DNA from: Caulifigura coniformis
GTDB lineage: Bacteria; Planctomycetota; Planctomycetia; Planctomycetales; Planctomycetaceae
DNA: 64,000 bases
Direction: 5' to 3'
NCBI RefSeq assembly: GCF_007745175.1
Contig: NZ_CP036271.1
Location: 5,034,314-5,098,313, forward strand
The notes below the pieces were generated by a model. The model saw nothing but the letters and a program-made list of their open reading frames with translations, had not been told where the DNA came from and searched no databases. A program made the position numbers and the translations under genes. Positions 55,054-64,000 of the stretch are shown one piece after another; position 1 is the stretch's first letter; each line of letters starts with the position of its first letter.

Positions 55054-55412
55054 CGGAGCGCATTCCACGAGGCAGGAACCGGAGAAGAAAACTGTAACCC
55101 GCCGGGAACCGTGGCGGCACTGTCAGCCGGGGAGACGCGGCTCCTCAATGACAAACGGCTTCCGGGGGATGCGAGCGTTGCGAGCGGTGAGTGATTTTTT
55201 CCAAAAACGAATGATGCCGCGAGAATTCATTCAAGAATCAGGGTTTACGAGGGCTTCAAGCGGCAACATCGTCTTGACCCGTTTTTCGAGGATGGCGTAG
55301 TTTCCCGGCCCTGTCGGCCCGGGGTGCGCGGCGTGACTATGGAAGGTCTGCGCCTCTGGCCCTGGGACACATTTTCCGGTTTGACCTGCCTTCGCGTCGC
55401 AAAACGATCGGC
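55054..55412. promoter_or_regulatory. 359-bp gap upstream of the exopolysaccharide block, with candidate promoter
   Basis: Divergent spacer between the sulfatases and the polysaccharide genes. TTGACC at 55274-55279 and TAGTTT at 55298-55303 are 18 bases apart and point toward the Wza-like gene, about 110 bases upstream of its start. An AT-rich patch at 55195-55245 lies before it. No gene is seen inside. Confidence 0.35.
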
Positions 55413-56522
55413 ATGATGCCCGTTTCGACCACAACCTGGCATTCGCTTCGCCTTCGGCGGTTCGGAATCGTTCTGGCCTGTCTGGCCGTTTGCGGGTGTT
55501 CGCAGACGAAGGTCTACACGGCGAAGAACCTGCCTGCGCAGTGGCATGCCAAGTCGATTCCGAACGTCACGACGTTCGATATGACCAAGCTGTCCTCGGC
55601 GACCATCCCTGAAGACCTGATCGCCTGCGAGGATGTGCTGGAAGTCACGATCGCGGCGGGAACGCAGCGGGAAGACATCCAGACCATGCCCTCCCGCGTC
55701 AGCGAGTCAGGTGAAGTCGATGTTCTGCATGTCGGGCGGGTGCCCGTGGCCGGTCTGGATCTTGCAGAGGCAGAGGCCGCCATCACGCGAGCCTGCATCG
55801 ACCGTGAAATCTACCGGACTCCGCACGTGACGGTCGTCATGAAGCGGCCGAAGGTGAATCGGATCACGGTGCTGGGCGCTGTCGAGAAGCCGGGCGTGGT
55901 CGAACTCCGCAATGGAAACAGCGACCTGCTGCAGGCGCTGGTGGAGGCCGGCAACCTGACGAAGGAAGCGGGCTCGATGGTCGAGATTCATCATCCCGGA
56001 TTCCGTCCTCTCAATAATGGAAATCCACGGATTGCCGAAGGAACGGATGCGGCCGGCAACCAGCTGACCTCGTATGACACGACGGCGAAGACCGTGTCGT
56101 CGCGGACGCTGAAGGTCGATCTGGCGTCGCTCGGATCGGGCGCGCCGACCAACTACGACCTCGAAGACGGGGCCGTCGTCCGCGTCGAGAAACGCGATCC
56201 GCCGGCACTTCAGGTGATCGGGCTGGTCCGCAAACCCGATCGTTACGAATTCCCCCTGGGAAAGAACATGCGGCTGACGGACGCAATCGCCCTGGCAGGC
56301 GGAACGTCGAACCAGCTGGCGGACAAGGTGTTCATCATCCGCCGCCGGGAAGGGGCGGAGCCAATGCTGGTAGGAACCAGCATCCGCAAGGCGAAGCGGG
56401 ACGGAAACGAAAACATGCTCCTCGAACCTGGCGATACGGTTTCGATCGAGCAGACGCCCGGGACGGTGTTCCTGGACGCTATCCGAACGGTTGGCGTGAA
56501 TCTGGGAGGTGCGTTGTTCTGA
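55413..56522 (+). CDS. polysaccharide export lipoprotein (Wza-like, SLBB domains)
   Basis: 369 residues. Lipobox AVCGC near residue 28 makes it a likely outer-envelope lipoprotein. The polysaccharide export domain (IACEDVLEVTIAAGT with a beta sandwich) is followed by SLBB-type domains: ITVLGAVEKPGVVELRNG and LQVIGLVRKPDRYEFPLGKN. Forms the exit channel for exopolysaccharide in Wza-type systems. First gene of the block; the chain-length/kinase gene follows at 56659 and the polymerase gene after that. Confidence 0.9.
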   Translation: MMPVSTTTWHSLRLRRFGIVLACLAVCGCSQTKVYTAKNLPAQWHAKSIPNVTTFDMTKLSSATIPEDLIACEDVLEVTIAAGTQREDIQTMPSRVSESGEVDVLHVGRVPVAGLDLAEAEAAITRACIDREIYRTPHVTVVMKRPKVNRITVLGAVEKPGVVELRNGNSDLLQALVEAGNLTKEAGSMVEIHHPGFRPLNNGNPRIAEGTDAAGNQLTSYDTTAKTVSSRTLKVDLASLGSGAPTNYDLEDGAVVRVEKRDPPALQVIGLVRKPDRYEFPLGKNMRLTDAIALAGGTSNQLADKVFIIRRREGAEPMLVGTSIRKAKRDGNENMLLEPGDTVSIEQTPGTVFLDAIRTVGVNLGGALF

Positions 56523-56658
56523 CCGGAGCAATCTGGCCAGGCCGTGCCTTGAGAGGTGGCGGGAAGACTTCCTGCGGGAGGGTCTGAGATCAGGCGGCCG
56601 TTGGCGTCGTCAGGGGAGGGGACGGCATCCTTGCCGTCACGGGACTTCGGAAAGTCGC

Positions 56659-58899
56659 ATGCACGTGGGGAACGGACAGACTTCAACGCCGGGCGAACAC
56701 GCCGATCTCGTGGCGTGGATGGTGCGCTTTCTGAAGACCGCACGGGCCCGCAAGAAAACGGTCCTGTTGTTCTTCACCGTCTGCTCGATCCTCGGGGTGG
56801 TGAAGTATGTCACCTCCACGCGGCTTTTTGAGTCGCACGCTGAAGTGCTGGTACTGGAGCAGGGGGGGAGCGTTCTCGACAAGGATCGCGGCGGCGGTCG
56901 GTCGCTGACCGACCAGATGCCGAACTTCGAACGCGTCTTCACCAGCGATCGCGTCCTCAAGCAGACCCTGCGTGAACTTCCTTCAGAGTACCGCAGCGAC
57001 TTCCTCGGGACTTCGCCCGATCGCTGGCTCGACGCCTTCAGGAACAGCGTCTCGGTGTCCACGGCGCGGCGGACCAATCTCATCCAGGTGGCCTACCGCT
57101 CGAAGGACCCGGAGACGGCGTACTATGTGGTCGACGCTCTCGTTTCGGCGTCGCTCGAGTTCCTGAACTCGATGCACTCCGACTCCGCCCTCGACGTGCT
57201 CAAGATTCTTCGGGCCGACCTGAACCGCACCGAACAGGCGCTGCAGGAGAAGCAGGCACGGAATACGCAGCTCACCCGCGAATCGCAACTGCTGTTCAGC
57301 ACCGACGAAAAGGTTGTCAACGTTCTGAACGAGGCGATCATCCGGCTGAACCAGGACCTCATCGTCGCCAAGCGGGAAACGACCGACGCCCGCGCGATGA
57401 AAGCGGCCCTGGAAACCGCCATCAAGAATGGCGACGACGTCCAGGCGATCGCCATGAAACTCAGCGAATCGCTGGCGACGGAGTTCATCAAGGCGGCCAG
57501 CGGGCTGGGGCCCTCCGATGCCCAGACCGTTGCGCGCCTCGAACAGAGCATGGTGAACGACCAGGCCGAACTGCAGAACAAGCTGTCCGTGCTCGGCGCG
57601 CGCCATCCGGAGGTGATCGCTCTGGATGCCCGGATTCGGGAAACCCAGCGGTACATCGTCAGCCGCAAGGAAGTGATCGGCGCGGTGGCCAACGAGCAGA
57701 GCAAGACGGTCCTTGCCCCCCGGCTGCTGGAGATCGCCCGCACCCGCCTTTCGCTGGCCGAGGCCAACGAGAAGGAACTGGAACGGCAGTTCAACCAGCT
57801 TCGCGAGGAAGCTCTCGGCAGGAACCAGCAGGTGGCCGAACTTCAGATCCTGACGGCCGAGATCAACCAGCTGCAGTCGCACCATACTTTGCTGATGGAG
57901 CGGATGCGCGACCTCGACCTGGGGAAGCAGACGGGGATCCGGGCCAAGGTGATCACCGACCCGCGAATCAACCGGACGCCTGTCTCTCCGAAGCTCTCGA
58001 TGATCATGCTGTTGACCCTGGTCTGCGGACTGGGAAGCGGACTCGGCGCCGTCTACATCATCGATCTGATCGACGACCGTTTCCGGTCGCCGGATGATCT
58101 GCGGGTGCAGATCGGAGCCCCGATCCTGGCCATGGTCCGCAAGCTGCCGCCGCTGGCGCCACACGGGCTGGAATCCCTGTACCCCTACGCCCGGCCGACG
58201 TCCGTCGAGGCGGAAGCGTTCCGGTCGCTGCGAACGGCGATCGATTTCTCGGACAACGACACGAAGGTGCTGACGATCTCGAGCACCGAGCCCGGCGACG
58301 GGAAAACGACGGTGATCGGCAGCCTCGCCGTCGCGTTCGCCCAGGGCGGAAAACGGATCCTGGCGATCGACGGAGACATGCGTCGGCCGGGTCTCACGAA
58401 GTTGTTCGACCTTGGCCAGCGGGCGGGACTGTCGAACGTCCTGAAATCGGATCGTCCGATCGAAGAGGCCGTGCAGCCTCTCATCTATCGGCCAGGACTG
58501 GCGAATCTCGACATCATCGCTGCCGGGCCACGACCTTCGAATCCCGCCGAATTGCTCAGTGGCGACCGTCTTCCGGAACTCATTGCGTGGGCCCAGGAGC
58601 GGTACGACCAGATCCTGATCGACGCTCCGCCGTCCCTGGCCGTGTCGGACGTCCAGATCATCGGCCGCGTCGTCGATGGCGCGTTGATCACCGTCCGTCC
58701 GGATCGGAACCGTCGCAAGATGGTGCTGAGGGCGGCCGAGAACCTGACCGCGCTGGGATGCCCGCTGATCGGAATCGTCGTGAACCACCTCAACGCCCGT
58801 GAGGGCGACGAGTACGCCTACGGATACGGGTACGGCTACGTGTACGGTGAAGAAATGCACGACCAACCCGCCGCGGAACCGATTCGCCGCGCGGCATGA
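56659..58899 (+). CDS. Wzc-like tyrosine autokinase / chain-length determinant
   Basis: 746 residues. Transmembrane 1 at about 33-53, periplasmic Wzz domain, long coiled-coil (about 170-420), transmembrane 2 about 447-470, and a cytoplasmic BY-kinase: Walker A SSTEPGDGKTT (about 541), Walker A' ILAIDGDMRRP, Walker B ILIDAPP. The C-terminus has a tyrosine cluster (YAYGYGYGYVYG), the usual autophosphorylation tail. Controls polymer length and export together with the Wza-like gene. I choose the ATG at 56659; GGAAAG lies 4 bases before it. The frame is open to 56509. Confidence 0.93.
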   Translation: MHVGNGQTSTPGEHADLVAWMVRFLKTARARKKTVLLFFTVCSILGVVKYVTSTRLFESHAEVLVLEQGGSVLDKDRGGGRSLTDQMPNFERVFTSDRVLKQTLRELPSEYRSDFLGTSPDRWLDAFRNSVSVSTARRTNLIQVAYRSKDPETAYYVVDALVSASLEFLNSMHSDSALDVLKILRADLNRTEQALQEKQARNTQLTRESQLLFSTDEKVVNVLNEAIIRLNQDLIVAKRETTDARAMKAALETAIKNGDDVQAIAMKLSESLATEFIKAASGLGPSDAQTVARLEQSMVNDQAELQNKLSVLGARHPEVIALDARIRETQRYIVSRKEVIGAVANEQSKTVLAPRLLEIARTRLSLAEANEKELERQFNQLREEALGRNQQVAELQILTAEINQLQSHHTLLMERMRDLDLGKQTGIRAKVITDPRINRTPVSPKLSMIMLLTLVCGLGSGLGAVYIIDLIDDRFRSPDDLRVQIGAPILAMVRKLPPLAPHGLESLYPYARPTSVEAEAFRSLRTAIDFSDNDTKVLTISSTEPGDGKTTVIGSLAVAFAQGGKRILAIDGDMRRPGLTKLFDLGQRAGLSNVLKSDRPIEEAVQPLIYRPGLANLDIIAAGPRPSNPAELLSGDRLPELIAWAQERYDQILIDAPPSLAVSDVQIIGRVVDGALITVRPDRNRRKMVLRAAENLTALGCPLIGIVVNHLNAREGDEYAYGYGYGYVYGEEMHDQPAAEPIRRAA

Positions 58900-58914
58900 A
58901 AGCGGACTGCGATC

Positions 58915-61626
58915 ATGGATGAGACCGTCACCCACCGACGCCAGCGCAGTTCGCGGTCGCGTCCCGCCGAACCTGATCCCGGCATGACGGGGCCGTTCGT
59001 CCGCGGAACGGACGCCGGATTCGCCGCGATCATCTTCGTCTTGCCCTATGTGATGGGAGGGCGTCAGGCGTGGGGGCATCTCCTGCTGGGACTGCTGACC
59101 TGCTGGACGGCGCTCTGCTGGTCGATTCATCAGATTCTGTCCGATCGCCCGAAGTGGCGATGGTCAGGCGCTGAGCCTCTGTTCGCGATGGGGTTGGCGC
59201 TGCTGATCCTGCAGGTGGTGTCGTTGCCCACGGCCACCGTTCATTCCATTTCCCCGGCACTCGAGAAGCGGCTTCCGTTGTGGAGCGAAGTCTCCGAACT
59301 CGGAGAATGGACGACGATCAGCCTGACACCGCAGGACACCCTCGCGAGCCTGCTGACGGTCGCGTCGTGCATGCTGCTGTTCTTTACGGCGGTGCAACGG
59401 TTTCAGCGGTCGGATGATGTCCAGCAGGTCCTGACGTGGATCGGCATTTCCACGGCCGGCATGGCGGCGTTCGGCTCGCTGCAACTTCTGTTCGGCAATG
59501 GAAAATTCTTCTGGTTCTACGAGCACCCGTTTACGGACGCGACGCTGATTGCCAAAGGGGGCTTCACGAACGCGAACCACTTTGCGCATTTCATTGCGCT
59601 CGGGCTTCCCATCTGGTTGTGGAAGCTGGCGACCGTCGACAAGGAATCGAGTGGGCGGCGCTCGCGGAGCAGCAGCGAGTGGAGGTCGTCACGGGTCACG
59701 AGCGACATCCAGAAACTGCAGACCGTCGCGGCCGCCATCTGCCTGGCGGTGATCGGGGCGGGGCTGCTGCTGTCGCAGTCGCGAGGCGGGATGGCTGTCG
59801 GATCGATCGGCGCGGCGGTGACGCTGTTCTTCCTGTGGAGACAGGGACTGATCGGCGCGGGGCTGACGCTCGCCATCTGCGGCCTTGCGGTGGCGAGCGC
59901 CACCTCACTGGCGTTCTTCGGCGACAATATCGAGGCGCTGGTCCAGCGGAGCCTTTCGGACCTGGCGACGACGGACGTCGAGACCCTCGACCAGGGAGAA
60001 GCACGCCGGAAGATCTGGTCGTCGGCGATTGCGGCGGCGAAGGAATTTCCGATCGCCGGAACCGGGCTGAGCAGCCATGTGGAGGTTTATCCGACCTACT
60101 ACAACGGCAGGAATGAGGGCGTCGAGTACACGCATGCCGAAAACGGCTACCTGCAGGTGCTGATGGAGACCGGCGTCGCCGGGCTTGGAATCGCCGCCCT
60201 GTTCATCGGGATCGTTGCGTGGTGGTGTCTGCGGGGAATCTCACGCAGCACTTCCCCACGCACCGCCGCCCTGCTGGGGGCGATCACGGCCGTCCTGGCG
60301 ATGAACCTGGTTCATTCGATCACGGATTTCATCTGGTATGTCCCGGCGTTGATGGCCGTGGTGCTGATCGTCGCCGCTGCCGCGGTGAGGACCTACCAGA
60401 TGGTGTCCCCGGCGCCTCAGCCGGCGGCAGCGGAGGGAGGGGGCCAGTTCGGGCGGATGACATGGGCGGCAGCCGCCTGTGGTGTGGCCTGCTTCGCGGC
60501 CTTCACGATCCGGCTCGAGTGGCCGCTCGTCGCCGCCGAACCCCACTGGTTCAACTACATCCACCTGACGCGGGCGATGAACGCCGACGAAGGAGAGCGC
60601 GAGGAGTCGACAGCTGACCTGGGACTGGCCCGCCGACGGCTGGCCACCATTGCGGCCGCGGTGCGATGCAATCCGAATTCCCATCGGGCGCAGATGGCGC
60701 TCGCTCGATCGTATGTGCAGTATGTCGAGCTGAAGCTGGCCGACTCGGATAATGCGATGCCGCTGTCGCAGATTCGCGATGCGGCGAAGAGCAACTTCGA
60801 GTCGGTCGAAGAAATGCTCGAGTGGCTGGAGAAGCCGGCCCTCTTGGGCGAACGTCGCAAGATGCTGTCGGCCGCCCTGAACTGTACGCGGCGTGCGCTG
60901 AAACTGTGCCCGGTGGCCGGCCGCGGATACCTGATGCTTTCCGACCTCGCGTGGCTGGAAGGGGCAGGCGATGAAGAAGAAGAATTGCTTGTCGACCAAG
61001 CGTATGAGGTGCGGCCGTTCGATCCGCGTGTCCATTTCGTGATCGGACGCCGGGAGTTCATCGCGCAGCGGTTCGAGCCGGCGATGGAGCATTGGCGGGA
61101 AGCCTTCGATCGCGACCCGACCTATCGCAGGCAGTTGATCCAGGGCCTGGCGGAACTCGTTCCTCCGACGTTCTTCCTGCAGAACTTCGAGATGGACCTC
61201 GATTCGACTCGAATGCTGTGGTCGGCGTACGAGAATTCGGAGGATGAGAAAGGAAAGGCGATTGTCCTGACGCACCTCGCGGAAGCGGAAATCGGTGCTG
61301 CGAAAACCGCCTCGCCGACCGAGGCCGTCCGCCACTGGCTGCAGGCCTCCAACTGCTACAGGCAGCTGAACGATCCCGTCCTGATGCTGGAATCGGCCCA
61401 GTCGGCTGTGGATGCCAACCGGAATTCGGTGCTGGCCCGTCAGCGCCTTGGAACGATTCTCTTCGAACAGGGAGAGTTTGATCAGGCCGCCGAGCACCTG
61501 ACGTGGTGCGTCAAGCGGCAGCCTGACAACCCGGATCTCCAGAACCTGGCCCAGCGGGCGATCATGCAGCAGGGGAAGGCCCGGACCCGGGTGGCGAGGG
61601 AACCGTCGGAATCGGCGACCCGCTGA
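58915..61626 (+). CDS. Wzy-like O-antigen ligase/polymerase fused to a TPR domain
   Basis: 903 residues. Residues 1 to about 480 hold about 12 transmembrane helices and the Wzy_C/O-antigen-ligase pattern, with a periplasmic loop containing TGLSSHVEVYP and YTHAENGYLQVLMETGVAGL (the GxExxxxx-type polymerase motif). The last 380 residues are helical TPR-like repeats (for example VRPFDPRVHFVIGRREFIAQ, ARQRLGTILFEQGEF). It lies 15 bp after the Wzc gene, so the cluster is a single operon. It is predicted to polymerise or transfer the exopolysaccharide; the TPR part may bind partners. Confidence 0.9.
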   Translation: MDETVTHRRQRSSRSRPAEPDPGMTGPFVRGTDAGFAAIIFVLPYVMGGRQAWGHLLLGLLTCWTALCWSIHQILSDRPKWRWSGAEPLFAMGLALLILQVVSLPTATVHSISPALEKRLPLWSEVSELGEWTTISLTPQDTLASLLTVASCMLLFFTAVQRFQRSDDVQQVLTWIGISTAGMAAFGSLQLLFGNGKFFWFYEHPFTDATLIAKGGFTNANHFAHFIALGLPIWLWKLATVDKESSGRRSRSSSEWRSSRVTSDIQKLQTVAAAICLAVIGAGLLLSQSRGGMAVGSIGAAVTLFFLWRQGLIGAGLTLAICGLAVASATSLAFFGDNIEALVQRSLSDLATTDVETLDQGEARRKIWSSAIAAAKEFPIAGTGLSSHVEVYPTYYNGRNEGVEYTHAENGYLQVLMETGVAGLGIAALFIGIVAWWCLRGISRSTSPRTAALLGAITAVLAMNLVHSITDFIWYVPALMAVVLIVAAAAVRTYQMVSPAPQPAAAEGGGQFGRMTWAAAACGVACFAAFTIRLEWPLVAAEPHWFNYIHLTRAMNADEGEREESTADLGLARRRLATIAAAVRCNPNSHRAQMALARSYVQYVELKLADSDNAMPLSQIRDAAKSNFESVEEMLEWLEKPALLGERRKMLSAALNCTRRALKLCPVAGRGYLMLSDLAWLEGAGDEEEELLVDQAYEVRPFDPRVHFVIGRREFIAQRFEPAMEHWREAFDRDPTYRRQLIQGLAELVPPTFFLQNFEMDLDSTRMLWSAYENSEDEKGKAIVLTHLAEAEIGAAKTASPTEAVRHWLQASNCYRQLNDPVLMLESAQSAVDANRNSVLARQRLGTILFEQGEFDQAAEHLTWCVKRQPDNPDLQNLAQRAIMQQGKARTRVAREPSESATR

Positions 61627-62027
61627 TCGGGTTGCGGGGACCCTCTTGGGAGTGGCGTGGCCATTCAGGTCGGCCGAACCCTCAAACTTTGCGAAAGCTG
61701 CCAGGTTTTCCTGTCAAGTCTCGCAGGCCCTGTCTGACGCTGAAATCCGGAATCTGCATCTGGATTTCATGCTGCGCCTATCGACGCCGGGTGGACGCCG
61801 ATAAGCTCTTTCTTGGAGTACGACATGACATTCGGCGGCCAGGCGGGCTGTCGAATGCGGAGATGTGGCCGGGTAAGCCCTCTCTGCGACACTGCGAAGG
61901 AGTCGTTTGTTTGGGGATGCGGGGAGACTGCATGCCTGTGGGTCCGGACACAGCCGAAGGTCCAGGATGAGACCACTGACCGCCCGCTCAGGCGGTTGTC
62001 GAGCTGGGTTCGACGAGACAATTCACG
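61627..62027. other. 401-bp gap after the polymerase gene
   Basis: Spacer before the next membrane protein on the same strand. Overlapping short frames only; I see no gene with ribosome site, no clear terminator and no promoter pair. Confidence 0.45.
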
Positions 62028-63422
62028 ATGGAATCGATTCTCCGAGGGTACTCGGTCACTCCGGCGACATGGTTCTACCTGTCGCTGCTGCTGATCGTTG
62101 CCGTTTATTTCCGTTTCAGCCGCCTGTGGTCACTGCGCAACTTTGACCTGGGGCTGTTGCTGTCGACGTCGCCCGGCCTGCTTCTAGTGGAAGCGGGCAA
62201 CGAAGGGGACCAGACGCTCCGCACGGTCGGGTATACCTGGCTGTTCGCCGTCTCGGCCGTTCTTCTGGTGCGCCTGCTGATGGACACGGCACTCACCCGC
62301 CGTCCCCAGTTTGCTCAAAACCTGAACGGCGCGGGAATGGCGTTCCTGTGCATCTGTACGTTCGTGTTCCTCACGGCCCAGGCGATCACCAAGCCGCCCG
62401 CGAAGCCCGTCGTGGTGACGCAGGACGAAGCCGCCGTGACCGAACCCGCCCCCACTCCCGATGAGGTGGCGCCGAAGGCGGCCGTCGCGTCGGCTCCGCC
62501 AGTGAATCCCGCCAGTAACCCGCTGGCCGGTTCTCTGATTTCCACTCCCGTCGAGATCGTCGCCGAGCATCTGGCGACGCGTGACGGCGTTCCTCCGGAG
62601 GTCCTCGCTGTCCGCATCCTGGCGACGGTGGCGCACCTCGCCGTCGTCCTCGGCCTGCTTTCGGTCGGGCAGCGGCTGTTTGGGGACCCGCTCGCCGGCT
62701 GGGCGATGGCGACCCTGTACCTGCTGCTTCCCTGCACGGCTTACGGAGTGGGCGAGTTGAACCACGTCTTCCCGGCCGCGTTGATCGTGTGGGCGTTTGT
62801 CGCCTACCGAAAGCCGGCGGTTTCGGGCGTGCTGCTCGGGCTGGCCTGCGGCAGCATGTTTTTCCCGCTGTTCCTGCTTCCGCTCTGGGCCGCGTTTTAC
62901 GGTCGTCGAGGGTGGATGAAGTTTGCGGCAGCGCTGGGCTGTGTCATGTGCGTGCTCGTTGGCGGCCGCGCGCTGATGACGTCCGTGGATGCGAACTCGT
63001 TCCTCCGGCAGGCGATCGGCACACTCGACGTCGCCCGCCTGGCGTTCCGCAGTGGCGAGAATGTCCCGCTGTTCTGGGACGAAGGAACATTCTTCTCGAT
63101 CTACCGCATTCCGATCATCGTCGCGTACTTCGCGATGTTGTTTTCGGTCACAGTCTGGCCGCGACATAAGACGGTGGAGCACCTGCTGGCCCACTCGGCG
63201 GCGATCATCGTGGGAACGCAGTTCTGGTTCACCCAGCAGGGGGGCGTGTACCTCCTGTGGTACCTGCCACTGGTGCTGATGGTCGTTTTTCGTCCGCGCC
63301 TCGCTCACCTGCGGCCGCCGGCGCTGGAAGCCTCCGCCCAGGCGACGTCCACGCGAGTGTTGAGCGGCACGCCAGGCACACGGGCCGGAAGCACCGCCGG
63401 AAAGCTCCACCTGTTCCGGTGA
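62028..63422 (+). CDS. multi-pass membrane protein of the exopolysaccharide region
   Basis: 464 residues, about 9-10 transmembrane helices: a first block of four, then a Pro/Ala/Thr-rich extramembrane linker (about 120-170), then six more. Loops contain a Tyr/Arg-rich segment and the sequence GENVPLFWDEGTFFSIYRIP. The general shape (helices with a periplasmic-loop middle) recalls membrane glycosyltransferases of the GT-C type or acyltransferases, but I see no diagnostic motif. It lies downstream of the polymerase and is probably a later gene of the same pathway. Confidence 0.6.
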   Translation: MESILRGYSVTPATWFYLSLLLIVAVYFRFSRLWSLRNFDLGLLLSTSPGLLLVEAGNEGDQTLRTVGYTWLFAVSAVLLVRLLMDTALTRRPQFAQNLNGAGMAFLCICTFVFLTAQAITKPPAKPVVVTQDEAAVTEPAPTPDEVAPKAAVASAPPVNPASNPLAGSLISTPVEIVAEHLATRDGVPPEVLAVRILATVAHLAVVLGLLSVGQRLFGDPLAGWAMATLYLLLPCTAYGVGELNHVFPAALIVWAFVAYRKPAVSGVLLGLACGSMFFPLFLLPLWAAFYGRRGWMKFAAALGCVMCVLVGGRALMTSVDANSFLRQAIGTLDVARLAFRSGENVPLFWDEGTFFSIYRIPIIVAYFAMLFSVTVWPRHKTVEHLLAHSAAIIVGTQFWFTQQGGVYLLWYLPLVLMVVFRPRLAHLRPPALEASAQATSTRVLSGTPGTRAGSTAGKLHLFR

Positions 63423-63445
63423 AGCGTCTACCGTTCGGCGTGCAT

Positions 63446-64000
63446 TCAAGTCGTGGCGACCGGCTCGGAAGGGCGTTCAGCCCGCCGACGTGCGGGTGTT
63501 GACGGCGTCTCACCGCGGTCGTTGTCGGAGTCGTAGAACCAGTTAGCGACGAAGTGTTCTCCGCAGAAGGCGAGAATCGCCAGCAGCAGAATCAGGGGAA
63601 AGACTTCCTTGCCAAGGTGGGACGCATTCACGTCGGCCTTGATCTCATCGAGCGTACGGGCGATCTGAAAACGCCCCTTTCCCAGCAACTGCTCGAACTG
63701 CTCTTCGGTGGCTCGAGTGAGATCGCTTTCTTCCGGCGCGGAATTGACGCTGAAGCCCGAAACGGCCGGACCGCCTGGCGGGGCGACGTTGTACTGCCCC
63801 AGTTCACGAGTCTCGGAGATCGAGATCGTCGGGGCCTTGGCTTTCTGGATGATCCGTGTCTGGGCGAAGGAAGGGCGCTGGAGCAGAAACTCACGGTCTT
63901 CTTCGAGCGGAGGCATCGGCAGAGTGACGGTCTCTCCGGCGACCACATTGAAACGCCAGTCGGTGGCGCGGGCGAGATGCCCCGTCAGCTGTTCGATGAA
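63446..64000 (-). CDS. C-terminal part of a membrane protein (BatA/vWA-type double-span), truncated by the window
   Basis: 185 codons in frame, open to the right edge. The visible part begins FIEQLTGHLARATDW, has a beta-rich region, and ends with one transmembrane helix (EVFPLILLLAILAFCGEHFVANWFY) and a polar, Arg/Pro-rich tail. A first part with vWA and N-terminal membrane domains is expected beyond the window; this C-terminal pattern (NAS.L..EVFPLILLLAI...E.FVANWFY) is one I associate with planctomycete vWA/BatA-like membrane proteins. Convergent with the membrane-protein gene, 23 bp apart. Confidence 0.6.
   Translation of the reverse strand, partial: FIEQLTGHLARATDWRFNVVAGETVTLPMPPLEEDREFLLQRPSFAQTRIIQKAKAPTISISETRELGQYNVAPPGGPAVSGFSVNSAPEESDLTRATEEQFEQLLGKGRFQIARTLDEIKADVNASHLGKEVFPLILLLAILAFCGEHFVANWFYDSDNDRGETPSTPARRRAERPSEPVATT

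Noticed and set aside
56983-59130. 715-codon minus-strand open frame antisense to the Wzc-like gene
   Set aside because: Antisense shadow of a motif-complete kinase; no start signal and no recognisable domain.
1-64000. CRISPR arrays, insertion sequences, prophage or defence island
   Set aside because: No evenly spaced direct repeats, transposase, integrase or nuclease/helicase defence genes were seen.

Overview
The window is high-GC, gene-dense bacterial chromosomal DNA, most likely from a planctomycete (Planctomycetales; genus not resolved). The indicators are protein families typical of that phylum: two secreted sulfatases, a secreted PQQ-type beta-propeller, three PIG-L deacetylases with one fused to a NagB-type deaminase, a giant secreted FG-GAP/cadherin-like protein with the LEPR-type N-terminal motif, a Ser/Thr kinase with two kinase folds, a degenerate phosphohexomutase, and the end of a vWA-type double-membrane-span protein. 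No rRNA, tRNA, insertion sequence, prophage or CRISPR array was recognised.

Layout. 1-7.3 kb: N-terminal fragment of an FAD oxidoreductase, then ftsH, a secreted PQQ-propeller, serine acetyltransferase and an enolase-superfamily enzyme, all on the minus strand. 7.4-10.1 kb: clpC with its own promoter and a perfect terminator. 10.3-12.7 kb: a DUF983 zinc-ribbon membrane protein coupled by ATGA to a Nif3-like protein, and a secretin-like secreted protein. 12.7-17.2 kb: a four-gene MacAB-type ABC export operon (adaptor, ATPase, two FtsX-like permeases). 17.8-24.7 kb: an unknown protein, a lipoprotein, a frameshifted EamA transporter, a YkgJ-like Cys-cluster protein, a secreted thioredoxin-like protein, moaA and a proline-rich secreted protein. 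25-32 kb: the giant secreted protein, a RidA / pseudo-receiver / MFS cluster, a DUF985 cupin and Hsp20. 32.4-41.2 kb: a NagB-PIG-L fusion, two further PIG-L deacetylases, DUF309, a gamma-glutamylcyclotransferase, a secreted metalloprotease with a lectin-like C-terminus, and asparagine synthase. 41.3-47.4 kb: a candidate 54-aa gene, NAD synthetase, a secreted unknown, a dicarboxylate symporter and ATP sulfurylase. 47.5-51.7 kb: kinase-pseudokinase, small membrane protein, degenerate phosphohexomutase, MarR. 51.8-55.1 kb: two sulfatases. 55.4-63.4 kb: an exopolysaccharide block (Wza-like lipoprotein, Wzc-like tyrosine kinase, Wzy-like ligase fused to TPRs, a further membrane protein). The window ends inside a large minus-strand membrane protein.

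How the genes fit together. Much of the window concerns the cell envelope and extracellular glycans: export of polysaccharide (55-63 kb), desulfation of sulfated glycans (51-55 kb), amino-sugar deacetylation and deamination (32-39 kb) and a tripartite exporter (12.7-17.2 kb). Sulfur metabolism recurs (sulfatases, ATP sulfurylase, serine acetyltransferase), but these genes are scattered and not one operon. FtsH, ClpC and Hsp20 are housekeeping protein-quality-control genes. I did not find a clear new defence or mobile system. The most unusual items are the kinase-pseudokinase, the degenerate phosphohexomutase with an N-terminal cysteine cluster, the EamA gene broken by a 17-bp tandem duplication, a relic of a second Nif3-like gene recognisable by synonymous-only differences, and a likely overlooked 54-codon gene.
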